From Hydrogenophaga aromaticivorans (GTDB lineage: Bacteria > Pseudomonadota > Gammaproteobacteria > Burkholderiales > Burkholderiaceae_C): a stretch of DNA of 64,000 bases. How positions within the stretch are numbered: the first letter of the stretch is position 1; every line of letters starts with the position of its first letter. A model generated the notes under the pieces. That model did not search any database. It was not told the origin of the DNA and was given only the letters and a program-made list of their open reading frames with translations. Shown piece by piece: positions 8,456 to 22,161 of this stretch. Made by a program: the position numbers and the translations under genes. Where the stretch lies: the NCBI RefSeq assembly GCF_013387465.1, contig NZ_VYGV01000003.1, positions 62,001 to 126,000 on the forward strand, in the 5' to 3' direction.

Positions 8456-9235
8456 TCAAGGGGTCGAGAACATCAGGGCGGTGAGGATGAAGTCCATCGC
8501 CAGCACGCCCAGCGAAGCCGTCACCACGGTGCGTGTGGTCGCGTAGGCAACGCCCTCGGGCGTGGCTTCGGTTTCATAGCCCTGGTACAAGGCCACGGCC
8601 GTGCAGATGACGCCAAACACCGCGCTCTTGACCACGCCATTGCCGACATCGCGCCACACGTCCACACCGTTTTGCTGGATCGACCAGAAGTTGCCCGCAT
8701 CGATGCCGATCAAACCCACGGCGACAACCCAGGCACCCAGAATGCCGATCGCGGAAAACAATGCCGCCAGCAAGGGCATCGCAATGACACCGGCGATGAA
8801 GCGCGGCGCCAGCACCCGCTTGCGCGGATCGATCGCCATCAACTCCATGGCCGCGATTTGTTCGCCCGCTTTCATGAGGCCGATCTCGGCGGTGAGTGAG
8901 GTGCCTGCGCGGCCGGCAAACAGCAGCGCCGTGACCACGGGCCCCAGTTCGCGCACCAGCGAGAGGTTGACCACCAGGCCCAGCGACTCGGCGGCACCAA
9001 AATTGGTCAGGGTGTTGTAGAGCTGCAGGGCCAGCACAAAGCCGACCGCCAGGCCAGAGGCCAGGATGATGACCAGCGAACGGTTGCCAATGGCGTGGAT
9101 CTGCGTCACGACCAGGCCAAAACGGGCCAGTCCAGCGGGCACCGCCTTGATCAATTCGATAAAAAAAACAGCGCCGTGACCCCAGGCTGCGAACACATCC
9201 AGGGCTCGACGACCCACATACTGAAGCGGGTTCAT
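8456..9235 (-). CDS. mlaE: Phospholipid ABC transporter permease MlaE
   Basis: Inner-membrane permease of the Mla complex (MlaE/YrbE family), 259 residues from the ATG at 9235. That ATG overlaps the mlaF stop as ATGA, which fixes the start; longer upstream reading frames are read-through of mlaF. Membrane segments are evident around residues 50-75, 90-105, 145-165, 195-215 and 235-255. Family stretches include ESLGLVVNLSLVRELGPVV and AGRAGTSLTAEIGLMKAGEQ, the latter being the cytoplasmic coupling region that contacts the ATPase. Confidence 0.95.
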   Translation of the reverse strand: MNPLQYVGRRALDVFAAWGHGAVFFIELIKAVPAGLARFGLVVTQIHAIGNRSLVIILASGLAVGFVLALQLYNTLTNFGAAESLGLVVNLSLVRELGPVVTALLFAGRAGTSLTAEIGLMKAGEQIAAMELMAIDPRKRVLAPRFIAGVIAMPLLAALFSAIGILGAWVVAVGLIGIDAGNFWSIQQNGVDVWRDVGNGVVKSAVFGVICTAVALYQGYETEATPEGVAYATTRTVVTASLGVLAMDFILTALMFSTP

Positions 9236-10047
9236 CGCGAAGCCTCCAGACCGAAATCGACCGCCACCGGCGGCGCCGGGTAGTGGAACTTGACCGGGCC
9301 ATCGGGCTCGCCGCGCACAAACTGCCGCACCTCGGGTTCGGTGCTGGCCATCAGCTCGGCCGGCGTGCCCTGGGCCACGACGCGTCCGCCGGTGGCCATG
9401 AGCACCACCCAGTCGCTGATCGCCATGCACTGGGGCACATCGTGCGAAATCAGCAGTGTGGTCGCACCCGTCACGTCGGTGAGCGTGCGGATGAGCTTGG
9501 CCGCTACGCCCATGGACACCAGGTCCAGCCCGGCGAAGGGCTCGTCGTACATGATGAGCTCGGGGTCCAGCGCAATGGCCCGCGCAAGAGCGATGCGCCG
9601 CGCCATGCCGCCCGACACCTCGCTGATGCGCAACCCCGCCGCCCCCCGCAGACCCACCGCATTCAGCTTCATCAGCACGATGTCGCGGATCAGCGGCTCC
9701 GGCAGATCGGTCATCTCACGCAGCGGAAAGGCCACGTTGTCGAACACCGAGAGGTCGGTGAACAAGGCGCCGAACTGAAACAACATGCCCAGTCGGCGGC
9801 GCAGACGGAACAGCTGGCGCTTGTCACCGGTGTTCACGATTTCGCCATCAAACACCACGCGCCCGCTGTTGGGGGCATGCACGCCGCCAATCAGGCGCAA
9901 CAAGGTCGTCTTGCCGCAGCCGGAACCACCGAGCACCGCCGTGACTTTTCCGCGCGCAAACCGCAGAGAGAGGTCGTTCAGGATGATTCGGCGGCTGTCG
10001 TAGCCAAACGTCACATGATCTATATCAATGAAGGTGGAGTCGCTCAT
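9232..10047 (-). CDS. mlaF: Phospholipid ABC transporter ATPase MlaF
   Basis: ATPase subunit of the Mla lipid transporter. I take the ATG at 10047 (MSDSTFIDIDHVTFGYD), giving 271 residues; an upstream start would add eleven residues unlike the family. Walker A is GGSGCGKTT, the signature is VSGGMARRIALARA, Walker B is PELIMYDEPFAGLD, and the switch histidine is in LLISHDVPQ. It is the first gene of the minus-strand run mlaF-mlaE-mlaD-mlaA-mlaC-mlaB. The 77-base gap to gltD shows no clear terminator, so co-transcription with gltBD cannot be excluded. Confidence 0.93.
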   Translation of the reverse strand: MSDSTFIDIDHVTFGYDSRRIILNDLSLRFARGKVTAVLGGSGCGKTTLLRLIGGVHAPNSGRVVFDGEIVNTGDKRQLFRLRRRLGMLFQFGALFTDLSVFDNVAFPLREMTDLPEPLIRDIVLMKLNAVGLRGAAGLRISEVSGGMARRIALARAIALDPELIMYDEPFAGLDLVSMGVAAKLIRTLTDVTGATTLLISHDVPQCMAISDWVVLMATGGRVVAQGTPAELMASTEPEVRQFVRGEPDGPVKFHYPAPPVAVDFGLEASR

Positions 10048-10124
10048 GGGGCCAGGAAAAATGACTGCGCATTGTCGCATGCGGGTCGATCTCTTCCTTT
10101 TTCATAGCGAGGAAACCCTAGGGA

Positions 10125-11591
10125 TCAACGTGGCAGGTCGGAGAACCCCATCAGGAACTCGTCCACCGAACGTGCGGCTTGACGGCCTTCGCGGATCGCC
10201 CAGACCACCAGGCTCTGGCCTCGGCGCATGTCGCCGGCTACAAACACCTTGGGCACATTGGTGACGTAGCCACCGGTGAAATCGGTGCTGGCCTTGGCGT
10301 TGCCGCGGGCATCTTTCTCGACCCCGAAGCCGTCCAGGATGCTGGCGACCGGGTTCACGAAGCCCATCGCCAGCAGCACCATGTCGGCCTTGTAGTCCTT
10401 CTCGGTGCCGGGGATCTCAACCAGCTTGCCGTCTTTCATTTCGACGTGCACGGTGGTCAGGCCGGTGACTTTGCCCTTCTCGCCCTTGAAGGCCTTCGTG
10501 GAGATGGCGAACTCGCGGGTGCAACCCTCTTCGTGGCTGGAGCTGGTGCGCAGCTTGAGCGGCCAATAGGGCCACACCAGGGGTTTGTTTTCCACTTCGG
10601 GCGGCTGGGGCATCACCTCGAACTGGGTCACGCTGACCGCGCCGTGGCGGTTGCTGGTGCCCACACAATCGCTGCCGGTGTCGCCACCACCGATCACGAT
10701 GACGTGTTTGCCATCGGCGCGCAACTGGCCCTTGAGCTTGTCGCCCGCGTTGACCTTGTTCTGCTGCGGCAGGAACTCCATGGCGAAATGGATGCCGTCC
10801 AGGTCGCGGCCCGGAACCGGCAGGTCGCGGCTCTGCTCGGAGCCTCCGGTCAGCAGCACGGCGTCAAAATCTTTCTGCAGCTGTTCGGGCGTGATGGTTT
10901 CCTTGGCCCAGTTGGTGACCTTGCTGTCCTTGGGCAGCTCGCCGACCATGACGCCGGTGCGGAACACCACGCCTTCGGCCTTCATCTGCTCGACACGGCG
11001 ATCAATATGGCTCTTCTCCATCTTGAAGTCGGGGATACCGTAGCGCAGCAGGCCACCGACGCGGTCGTTCTTCTCGAACAGGGTCACATCGTGACCCGCG
11101 CGCGCCAGCTGCTGGGCGGCGGCCATGCCAGCCGGGCCGGAGCCGACCACGGCAACCTTCTTGCCGGTCTTGATCCTGGCCGGCTGCGGCTGCACCCAGC
11201 CTTCGGCCCAGGCCTTGTCGATGATGGCGTGTTCGATGGACTTGATGCCCACCGCCTCGCCATTCACATTGAGCGTGCAGGCGGCCTCGCAGGGCGCGGG
11301 GCAGATGCGGCCGGTGAACTCGGGGAAGTTGTTGGTGCTGTGCAGCACGGTGATCGCGTTCTTCCAGTCGGCCTGGTAAACCAGATCGTTGAAGTCCGGA
11401 ATGATGTTGTTGACCGGGCAGCCGCTGTTGCAGAACGGCGTGCCGCAGTCCATGCAGCGCGCGGCCTGCACCTTGGCCTGGCTGTCATCGAGGCCGACGA
11501 CGAATTCCTTGTAGTGCTTCAGGCGCTCGGGCACGGGCTTGTAGCCCTCTTCCAGACGCTCGTATTCCATGAAGCCGGTGACTTTTCCCAT
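10125..11591 (-). CDS. gltD: Glutamate synthase small subunit GltD
   Basis: NADPH-oxidising subunit of glutamate synthase, passing electrons through FAD and Fe-S clusters to GltB. It has 488 residues from the ATG at 11591 ([12 protein letters not shown]); upstream frame extension belongs to the gltB end. Two cysteine groups for 4Fe-4S clusters are seen near residues 45-60 ([14 protein letters not shown]) and 95-110 (CPAPCEAAC). The FAD Rossmann motif is [15 protein letters not shown], the NADPH one [13 protein letters not shown], and the C-terminal FAD contact is [17 protein letters not shown]. It follows gltB by 32 bases. Confidence 0.97.
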   Translation of the reverse strand: MGKVTGFMEYERLEEGYKPVPERLKHYKEFVVGLDDSQAKVQAARCMDCGTPFCNSGCPVNNIIPDFNDLVYQADWKNAITVLHSTNNFPEFTGRICPAPCEAACTLNVNGEAVGIKSIEHAIIDKAWAEGWVQPQPARIKTGKKVAVVGSGPAGMAAAQQLARAGHDVTLFEKNDRVGGLLRYGIPDFKMEKSHIDRRVEQMKAEGVVFRTGVMVGELPKDSKVTNWAKETITPEQLQKDFDAVLLTGGSEQSRDLPVPGRDLDGIHFAMEFLPQQNKVNAGDKLKGQLRADGKHVIVIGGGDTGSDCVGTSNRHGAVSVTQFEVMPQPPEVENKPLVWPYWPLKLRTSSSHEEGCTREFAISTKAFKGEKGKVTGLTTVHVEMKDGKLVEIPGTEKDYKADMVLLAMGFVNPVASILDGFGVEKDARGNAKASTDFTGGYVTNVPKVFVAGDMRRGQSLVVWAIREGRQAARSVDEFLMGFSDLPR

Positions 11592-11623
11592 GATGTTGGT
11601 CCTTCGTATCCGTGTGTCTGGGC

Positions 11624-16402
<4,779 letters not shown>

Positions 16403-16453
16403 GGCGCTTCCTTCTCGGTTCGAGGGCATGAAAACAAAATTCGCGGGGTGCAG

Positions 16454-16482
16454 AGCTTAGTGCAATGCAACAAAAATGCCAA
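16454..16482 (-). promoter_or_regulatory. Likely sigma-70 promoter of gltBD
   Basis: On the minus strand TTGGCA (16477-16482) and TAAGCT (16454-16459) are separated by exactly 17 bases, placed about 50 bases before the gltB start. The transposase unit ends just upstream (16494), so the insertion lies immediately outside this promoter. Assigned by eye only. Confidence 0.5.
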
Positions 16483-16493
16483 GTTGAATAATT

Positions 16494-17343
16494 AGGGTCA
16501 GGTTTATATTAAATACCATAAAGAAAACTGAATAGATAATAAGGGACATATCAAATCGAAACGCAAGCCGTTGATTTGATTGACCATCTTGATCAATCGC
16601 TGGCTGATGTGCGCCGCGAAGGGGGTCGACCCGGTTTGCCCTTGCTCACCCGTCTGTCGGTTTGCGCCTGCAGTGCGGCCATGAAGTCGGGCTCCCCAAG
16701 CGCCCACCCATGCAGCAGCGCGTTGGTGATCACGGTCAACTGCGCTGCGCTCAATCCGGAACGCACCAACTCGGCGTATGCCGCTTCCCGCGCAAAAGGC
16801 GTGTTGCCCAGGCGCCAGTAAGCCGGATGGGGGGTGATGCGCCGGTCGGAACCCTGCCCGATGTAATGCCTGTGGCTGGACCAGCCGTGGTGCACGGGAT
16901 CGGTCACCAACCCGGCACGCACCGGATTCAGATCCAGATAGACCATGCAGGGCAGCAAATAGCGCTCCGCCTCCAGCAGAGTCGATCTGTAGCGGCCTTC
17001 CCACAGCGTTCCTGTGCGTCCATGTCTGGCATTGAAATGACGCACGTAACGCCGGCCGATGGCTTGCATCATGCGAGGCACGCCGTCTGCTGTCTCGGGT
17101 GTGAGCAGAAGATGAACGTGGTTGTCCATCAGCACATAGGCGTGTAACGCGACTTGGTACTTTTTGGCGTTCTCGGCCACCGCGTCAAGAAGCGCCGTGC
17201 GGTCGGCATCGTCCAGCACGATCGACTGGCTGTTGTTTCCCCTCTGGATCACATGGTGGAGGTGACCAGGCAGGGTGAGGCGAGGTAAGCGGGCCATTGC
17301 GCAATCCGGTCAACGAGGTGAACAGGGTGTAGATTCTGACCCC
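16494..17343. mobile_element. Small RAYT-type transposase unit with GGGTCAG inverted ends
   Basis: The unit contains one Y1 (HUH) transposase gene. Its flanks are AT-rich non-coding stretches, each ending in the heptamer GGGTCAG in opposite orientation: left near 16495-16501, right near 17335-17341 (as CTGACCC). Partial matches continue inward (TTTA versus AATCTA). This layout of a lone tyrosine transposase with GGGTCAG-bearing flanks is one I associate with REP-associated transposases rather than with a classic insertion sequence. The exact ends are uncertain, and no target-site duplication was identified. Confidence 0.5.
16593..17297 (-). CDS. REP-associated tyrosine transposase (Y1/HUH family)
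   Basis: Single-strand DNA transposase-like nuclease of 234 residues. It starts MARLPRLTLPGHLHHVIQRG. The HUH metal-binding motif is HVHLLL near residue 65 (VLMDNHVHLLLTP). The helix region with the likely catalytic tyrosine follows in AIGRRYVRHFNARHGR, then GTLWEGRYRSTLLE and YLDLNPVRAGLV, all typical of RAYT proteins. In known cases RAYTs act on REP palindromes instead of moving themselves as IS elements. The C-terminus is basic and Arg/Lys/Pro rich. It is oriented like gltB and the MFS gene, but it is flanked by its own AT-rich sequence. Confidence 0.88.
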   Translation of the reverse strand: MARLPRLTLPGHLHHVIQRGNNSQSIVLDDADRTALLDAVAENAKKYQVALHAYVLMDNHVHLLLTPETADGVPRMMQAIGRRYVRHFNARHGRTGTLWEGRYRSTLLEAERYLLPCMVYLDLNPVRAGLVTDPVHHGWSSHRHYIGQGSDRRITPHPAYWRLGNTPFAREAAYAELVRSGLSAAQLTVITNALLHGWALGEPDFMAALQAQTDRRVSKGKPGRPPSRRTSASD

Positions 17344-17394
17344 ATTTTTTCATCTCACGGATGCCATGATCCGCCGTCAGCGGACGCCCTGCTG

Positions 17395-18633
17395 TCAGCG
17401 CAGGGCTCGATCCGCCCAGGCGCGCTGCAGCCAGGCAGCCAACGCGATGCCGAGCAATGAGCAACTGCCCGTCACCACCCAGGTCCAGTGCCACCCCCCT
17501 GTCTGCGTGGCTACCCATGCCACCAAGGGTGGCCCGAGAAACTGACCCAGTGCCGAGAACTGCTGCATCCAGCCCACGGTGGTGGAGACCGTTGCCTCCC
17601 CTGGCGCCAACACGACGGCCAAGCTGAACAGCGTGCCCGGGATCAGACCACCCACACCGGAGAACACCAGCACGGCCAGGTACTGCCACACCGGATGACC
17701 TTGCGCCCCGAAGGCCACGACAGCCCCCAGTGCCATGGCCAGGTAAGCCGTTGACAACAACACGCCGGGACGTATGCCTCGTGCCAGACACCGGCCGGCA
17801 CCGATGTTCCCCACCATGTTGATGCCCGCGGCAAGCGCCGTCAGAACCCCAACCACCACGCCGCTGTAGCCTGCCTGGTTGTAGATGGTGGGCAAGAATC
17901 CCACCACCGCCAACCACTGCCCCGAATACAGAAAGAAAGCCAGCGCAACCAGCCAAGGCCCCGGGGCAACCAGCGTCTGTTGAACGCGGGTCCATGGACT
18001 CGGCGCTCTTCCGGCTACCAGCGAACTGGCACCCGTCGCACCTGCAGAGTCACCCGAAACCTGGGTGGCGAGTCCGATGGCGGTCAGCAACGTCAGCAGG
18101 GCCAACGACAGCCACACCGGACGCCATCCGATCAGCGCCAACAACGGTGCGCCACATAGAAGTGCTGTCGCCGTGCCCAGCGGCATGTAGGCCCCCCACC
18201 AACCGAGTGCCCGCGCGAGCGTTTTCGGATCATGGACCCGCCGGCGCAGCAGGCCCGGGGCGGGCAGCACCGCCAGGAGGAATCCCAGCCCTTCCAGCAC
18301 CCGGGTCGCCAGCAGCCCACGAACCCCGGTCGACAAACCACCCAGCGCACTGCCCAATGCCAGCAAACCCAGACCCGTCAGCATCACACGCCGAGGGCCC
18401 AGATGATCTGCCATCAACCCCACGAGGAGGCCCAGCGTCATCCCGGCGAGCTGAACCAGTGACAACAAGAACCCTGCCTGAAGAAGACTGAGCCCCAAAG
18501 ACGCCTGCAACACAGGAATGGCTACCGGAAGTTTGCCCACGTGCAGCGCGCAAACGACGCCAACCCCGACAACAACCGCCGCCAACACCACAGGATTGCG
18601 CTCGGGCACGAACGCGGATTCAGGCACTGTCAA
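17395..18633 (-). CDS. Major facilitator superfamily transporter
   Basis: Inner-membrane secondary transporter of 412 residues with about twelve hydrophobic segments. The MFS motif A-like loop between helices 2 and 3 is LMADHLGPRRVM (near residue 75). The substrate is not evident; the CynX-like overall look is only an impression. The start is a TTG at 18633 overlapping the dgt stop by three bases (TTGA), with AAGGTG upstream; a GTG two codons in is the alternative. It ends 50 bases from the right end of the transposase unit. Being downstream of aroK-aroB-dgt, it may be co-transcribed with them. Confidence 0.85.
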   Translation of the reverse strand: MTVPESAFVPERNPVVLAAVVVGVGVVCALHVGKLPVAIPVLQASLGLSLLQAGFLLSLVQLAGMTLGLLVGLMADHLGPRRVMLTGLGLLALGSALGGLSTGVRGLLATRVLEGLGFLLAVLPAPGLLRRRVHDPKTLARALGWWGAYMPLGTATALLCGAPLLALIGWRPVWLSLALLTLLTAIGLATQVSGDSAGATGASSLVAGRAPSPWTRVQQTLVAPGPWLVALAFFLYSGQWLAVVGFLPTIYNQAGYSGVVVGVLTALAAGINMVGNIGAGRCLARGIRPGVLLSTAYLAMALGAVVAFGAQGHPVWQYLAVLVFSGVGGLIPGTLFSLAVVLAPGEATVSTTVGWMQQFSALGQFLGPPLVAWVATQTGGWHWTWVVTGSCSLLGIALAAWLQRAWADRALR

Positions 18634-19814
18634 GGAAAGAGCACCTTACCGCTCAGGCGCTCGTGTTCCCGGATCGCAAAGCGGTCGGTCATGCCAGCGA
18701 TGTAGTCGGCAACGGCCCGCGCCCGGTGTGCGTCGGGCTGGTGACTCATTGGAGGCTCATGAGGCTGATCCAGGTAGAAGGCAAACAGCTCCGTCACCAC
18801 ACACCGGGCCCGTTCGGTTGTTTCCATCACCTGCGGATGCCGGTACAGATTGCGCAGGAGGAACTGCTTCAACTCCATGGACTGGTCACGCATCGCCGCT
18901 GAGAACGACACCAGGGTGCCATGTGCCCGCACGTCATCCACAGAGCCGACCTTTGATGTCTCGATACTTGTGCGCGAGGTGTCGATCACGTCGTACACCT
19001 GATCGCTGAGCATCCGCCGGATCACCTCGAACAACAGCCGGCGGCCGTCAAGTCGCGGGTGCTTCTCCAGAACCAGCCGGTGATACCGCGCAAACAGGGG
19101 GACGGCCTCAAGCTGCTCCATGCTCAGCAAACCGGAGCGCACGCCATCGTCGATATCGTGCGCGTTGTAGGCGATCTCGTCAGCCAGGTTGCACAGTTGT
19201 GCCTCCAGAGAAGGAGAACCACCGGTCAAGAACCGCACCGCCACCCCGGAGGCATCCTGGGCGCAGAGACGTTTTGCATTCGCCGGAGAACAGTGCTTCA
19301 GAATGCCCTCCCGGGTCTCGAAAGTGAGATTCAACCCGTCGAAATCGGGGTAGCGCTCCTCCAGCGCATCGACCACCCTCAAGCTCTGAAGGTTGTGCTC
19401 AAAGCCCGCCTGTTCACTCGCGTGAGGCGCATTCTGCAATGAAGGCTGGTTTTTCATGCAAGCGTTCAACGCATCCTGGCCCGCGTGTCCGAACGGTGTG
19501 TGGCCCAGATCATGCGCCAGCGCGACCGCTTCCACGAGGTCTTCGTTCAGCCCCAACGAACGGGCGATGCTCCGCCCCAATTGCGCGACCTCCAACGAAT
19601 GGGTCAGGCGGGTACGGAACAGGTCGCCCTCATGGTTCAGAAACACCTGGGTCTTGTAAACCAGGCGCCGAAAGGCCGTGCAGTGGATGATGCGATCGCG
19701 GTCCCGTTGAAACGCTGTTCGCGTGGGTGCTTCGGGTTCCTTGAAACGCCGGCCCCTGCTGCTGTCGGGGTGACACGCGTACGGCGCGAGGCCCATTCCG
19801 TTGTTCATGTGCAT
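18630..19814 (-). CDS. dgt: Deoxyguanosinetriphosphate triphosphohydrolase-like protein
   Basis: HD-domain dNTP triphosphohydrolase of 394 residues, expected to release inorganic tripolyphosphate from deoxynucleotides. The HD metal site is visible as RTRLTHSLEVAQLGR (first His) and VALAHDLGHTPFGHAG (His-Asp and a further His) between residues 65 and 110. FEHNLQSLRVVD and ADEIAYNAHDIDDG follow as in the type 2 dGTPase-like group. The start at 19814 has in-frame alternatives two and six codons later. Position between aroB and the MFS gene; aroB-dgt adjacency is common in betaproteobacteria. Confidence 0.92.
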   Translation of the reverse strand: MHMNNGMGLAPYACHPDSSRGRRFKEPEAPTRTAFQRDRDRIIHCTAFRRLVYKTQVFLNHEGDLFRTRLTHSLEVAQLGRSIARSLGLNEDLVEAVALAHDLGHTPFGHAGQDALNACMKNQPSLQNAPHASEQAGFEHNLQSLRVVDALEERYPDFDGLNLTFETREGILKHCSPANAKRLCAQDASGVAVRFLTGGSPSLEAQLCNLADEIAYNAHDIDDGVRSGLLSMEQLEAVPLFARYHRLVLEKHPRLDGRRLLFEVIRRMLSDQVYDVIDTSRTSIETSKVGSVDDVRAHGTLVSFSAAMRDQSMELKQFLLRNLYRHPQVMETTERARCVVTELFAFYLDQPHEPPMSHQPDAHRARAVADYIAGMTDRFAIREHERLSGKVLFP

Positions 19815-19866
19815 CCCGAGGCCCTTGTCACCACCTGATCAGCCAGCACCTGCAGACGCCGGGTGT

Positions 19867-20988
19867 TCACTGGCGGCAACTGGCCTGGATCACCTCGGTC
19901 ACCACGCTGTCCGGTGCGCTGCGGACGATCGCCCGTCCGGAACCGTCAATCAACACAAACTTGATCTCCCCAGCCTCTACCTTTTTGTCCACACGCATCA
20001 GCGCAAGGTAGCGGCCCGCGTTGTCCAGAGCATCCAGCACGGGCGCCACAACGGGCAGACCGGCGCGCTCAATCAAACGGGTCAGTCGATCCACATACGC
20101 TGCGTCGATCAAGCCCAAGCGCTGCGACAGGCGCGCAGCCATCACCATGCCACAACCCACCGCCTCACCATGCAACCATTGCCCATATCCCATGCCCGCC
20201 TCAATGGCGTGGCCAAAGGTGTGACCGAAATTCAGGATTGCTCGAAGACCAGCCTCTCGCTCATCAGCACCCACCACATGGGCCTTGATTTCACAGCTGC
20301 GTCGAATCGCAAAAGCCAACGCGACAGGATCACGGGCTCGCAGCTTGTCCAGATTGGACTCGATCCAGTCCAGAAAAACCGCGTCGGCGATGGGTCCGTA
20401 CTTGATGACTTCGGCCAAGCCTGCACTCAGTTCTCGCTCAGGCAGCGTCTTGAGCGTATCCAGATCGCAGATCACCCGCTGCGGCTGGTAGAACGCACCA
20501 ATCATGTTCTTGCCCAACGGATGATTGATGCCGGTTTTCCCCCCCACCGAGGAGTCAACCTGGGCCAGCAACGTCGTGGGGACCTGCACAAAAGGCACCC
20601 CTCGCATGTAGCTGGCTGCGGCAAAGCCGGTCATGTCCCCGACGACACCCCCACCCAGGGCAAACAACACCGTTCTGCGGTCGCACCCCTGTTCAAGCAA
20701 GGCATCGAATATCAGATTGAGAGTGGCCCAGGTTTTGTAAACCTCACCGTCAGGCAGAACCACCTGGCCCACCACCGGATACTGGCCTTTCAAGGCGTCA
20801 GCCAAGGTCTGAAGGTACAGCGGCGCTACCGTCTCATTGGTCACGATAAGCGCAGTCTTGGCGTGCGGAAGGCCGGCGTAGCTGTCTAGCGACCCAAGCA
20901 AGCCACCGCCAATGACAATGTTGTAGCTCCGCTCACCCAAGTGGATTTCAACGGGGGATAGCGTCGCTGATGGTGTGGTCTCATGCAT
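19867..20988 (-). CDS. aroB: 3-dehydroquinate synthase AroB
   Basis: Second enzyme of the shikimate pathway, converting DAHP to 3-dehydroquinate with catalytic NAD+ and a divalent metal. It has 373 residues from the ATG at 20988 ([14 protein letters not shown]); the reading frame continues upstream but that part is not AroB-like. Motifs: [13 protein letters not shown]-binding [31 protein letters not shown], and metal ligands in [13 protein letters not shown] and [10 protein letters not shown]. It follows aroK after 72 bases, the widespread aroK-aroB arrangement. Confidence 0.96.
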   Translation of the reverse strand: MHETTPSATLSPVEIHLGERSYNIVIGGGLLGSLDSYAGLPHAKTALIVTNETVAPLYLQTLADALKGQYPVVGQVVLPDGEVYKTWATLNLIFDALLEQGCDRRTVLFALGGGVVGDMTGFAAASYMRGVPFVQVPTTLLAQVDSSVGGKTGINHPLGKNMIGAFYQPQRVICDLDTLKTLPERELSAGLAEVIKYGPIADAVFLDWIESNLDKLRARDPVALAFAIRRSCEIKAHVVGADEREAGLRAILNFGHTFGHAIEAGMGYGQWLHGEAVGCGMVMAARLSQRLGLIDAAYVDRLTRLIERAGLPVVAPVLDALDNAGRYLALMRVDKKVEAGEIKFVLIDGSGRAIVRSAPDSVVTEVIQASCRQ

Positions 20989-21060
20989 GGGGCCAGAGTG
21001 TAGAGCCTCCCAGGTAGAAAGGAAGCCCATCGACGGCCCCACCCGCAAAGCGACCAGATG

Positions 21061-21621
21061 TCAGGTCTTTCTGGTGTCCTGCCTGGGTGTTAAAACATCT
21101 TTCACCACGCCGGCCAGTTCCAGTTGCATCATGATCATGTTGACAAGGGATGACACGGAAGGTCGCCCTGTTTCGATCACATAGTGCGCGGTCTCCCTGT
21201 ACAGCGGATCCCGTTGCGCAAACAGATCCCGAAGCCGCTGCAGCGGGTCTGCAACCTGAAGAAGGGGCCTGTTCCGGTCGTGTCGCAAACGCCGAAAAAC
21301 TTCCTCGGGTGAAGATCTCAAATACACCACATGACTGCGTTCGCGAAGACAAGTCCGATTCGCCGCTCGCAACACGGCGCCCCCACCGGTCGACAGCACG
21401 CAAGCCTCCCCCCGCGTCAACTCAGCAATCACAGCAGCCTCAAGATCACGAAAGCTGTCTTCGCCTTCTCGATCAAAATACTCGCGAATCGAACACCCGA
21501 GACGCTGCTCGATCACGTGATCAGAGTCGAAAAAAGGAACCGAAAGCCTGCGAGACAATTGGCGACCGACGGTTGTCTTGCCAGATCCTGGCAACCCCAC
21601 CAAAGAAATCAACAATTGCAT
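21061..21621 (-). CDS. aroK: Shikimate kinase AroK
   Basis: ATP-dependent phosphorylation of shikimate, fifth step of aromatic amino-acid synthesis. It has 186 residues from the ATG at 21621 ([17 protein letters not shown]). Walker A is GLPGSGKTT, the shikimate-binding Asp is in [10 protein letters not shown], the glycine motif is STGGGAVLR, and the lid has RNRPLLQ. A GTG three codons upstream is possible but not needed. The gene lies after the pilus operon and its lipoprotein gene, separated by 116 bases, and before aroB. pilQ-aroK-aroB is a conserved order. Confidence 0.95.
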   Translation of the reverse strand: MQLLISLVGLPGSGKTTVGRQLSRRLSVPFFDSDHVIEQRLGCSIREYFDREGEDSFRDLEAAVIAELTRGEACVLSTGGGAVLRAANRTCLRERSHVVYLRSSPEEVFRRLRHDRNRPLLQVADPLQRLRDLFAQRDPLYRETAHYVIETGRPSVSSLVNMIMMQLELAGVVKDVLTPRQDTRKT

Positions 21622-21737
21622 CAATAGCACGCAAAAGCGTAGATACCTCTACGGCGAACAAGCAAAAATCCCATAGAGAGATCCATCTCATGAGCATCCT
21701 AAACACCCGATGGCAACGATGCACCAGATGTTAAAGA

Positions 21738-22145
21738 TCACTCAGTGATCTCGTCACCCTTCTCCACAGTGAAAGCGACCGTAGCAGAACGAGAATGCTG
21801 ATCAAGGACAAGTATCGTTAGGTCCTCACCACAACCGGTGAGCGTTGTAACTTTGAACTTCGGATCCTGACCAGAAACCTCTGTACGATCAAGAAAGAGA
21901 TACTGAGGAAAAGAATTTACAATCCGAAAAGGTGGCTGCCCTCCAACAATAGTAAAGGTTGTTTGAATTCCTGCCGTTCCTTGACAAGACAAATCCCCAT
22001 CCCCCGCTTTGATATTCACAGCATCAGGAACAGCTGCAAACTCGGCAGAATCCCCAGCATCCCCGCCGCCCCCACCACAGGAAGCCAATGCAGCAACAAC
22101 GCCAAAAAGACACACCGACCTCAAAGTGAAATTCATTTTACTCAT
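21738..22145 (-). CDS. Putative lipoprotein of unknown function, 3' end of the pil operon
   Basis: I do not recognise the family. The 135-residue product has a lipoprotein signal peptide with lipobox ALASC (Cys23), followed by a Gly run and then a domain of about 100 residues containing two further cysteines (DLSCQG and LTGCGED) that could form a disulfide. GGQPPFRIVNSFPQYLF resembles immunoglobulin-like strand patterns, but this is only an impression. A GGAAAC lies before the ATG at 22145, and the gene is only 16 bases from the pilQ stop, so it should be co-transcribed. It shares the AT-rich composition of pilQ. Confidence 0.7.
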   Translation of the reverse strand: MSKMNFTLRSVCLFGVVAALASCGGGGGDAGDSAEFAAVPDAVNIKAGDGDLSCQGTAGIQTTFTIVGGQPPFRIVNSFPQYLFLDRTEVSGQDPKFKVTTLTGCGEDLTILVLDQHSRSATVAFTVEKGDEITE

Positions 22146-22161
22146 ATCAGTTTCCAATCAT

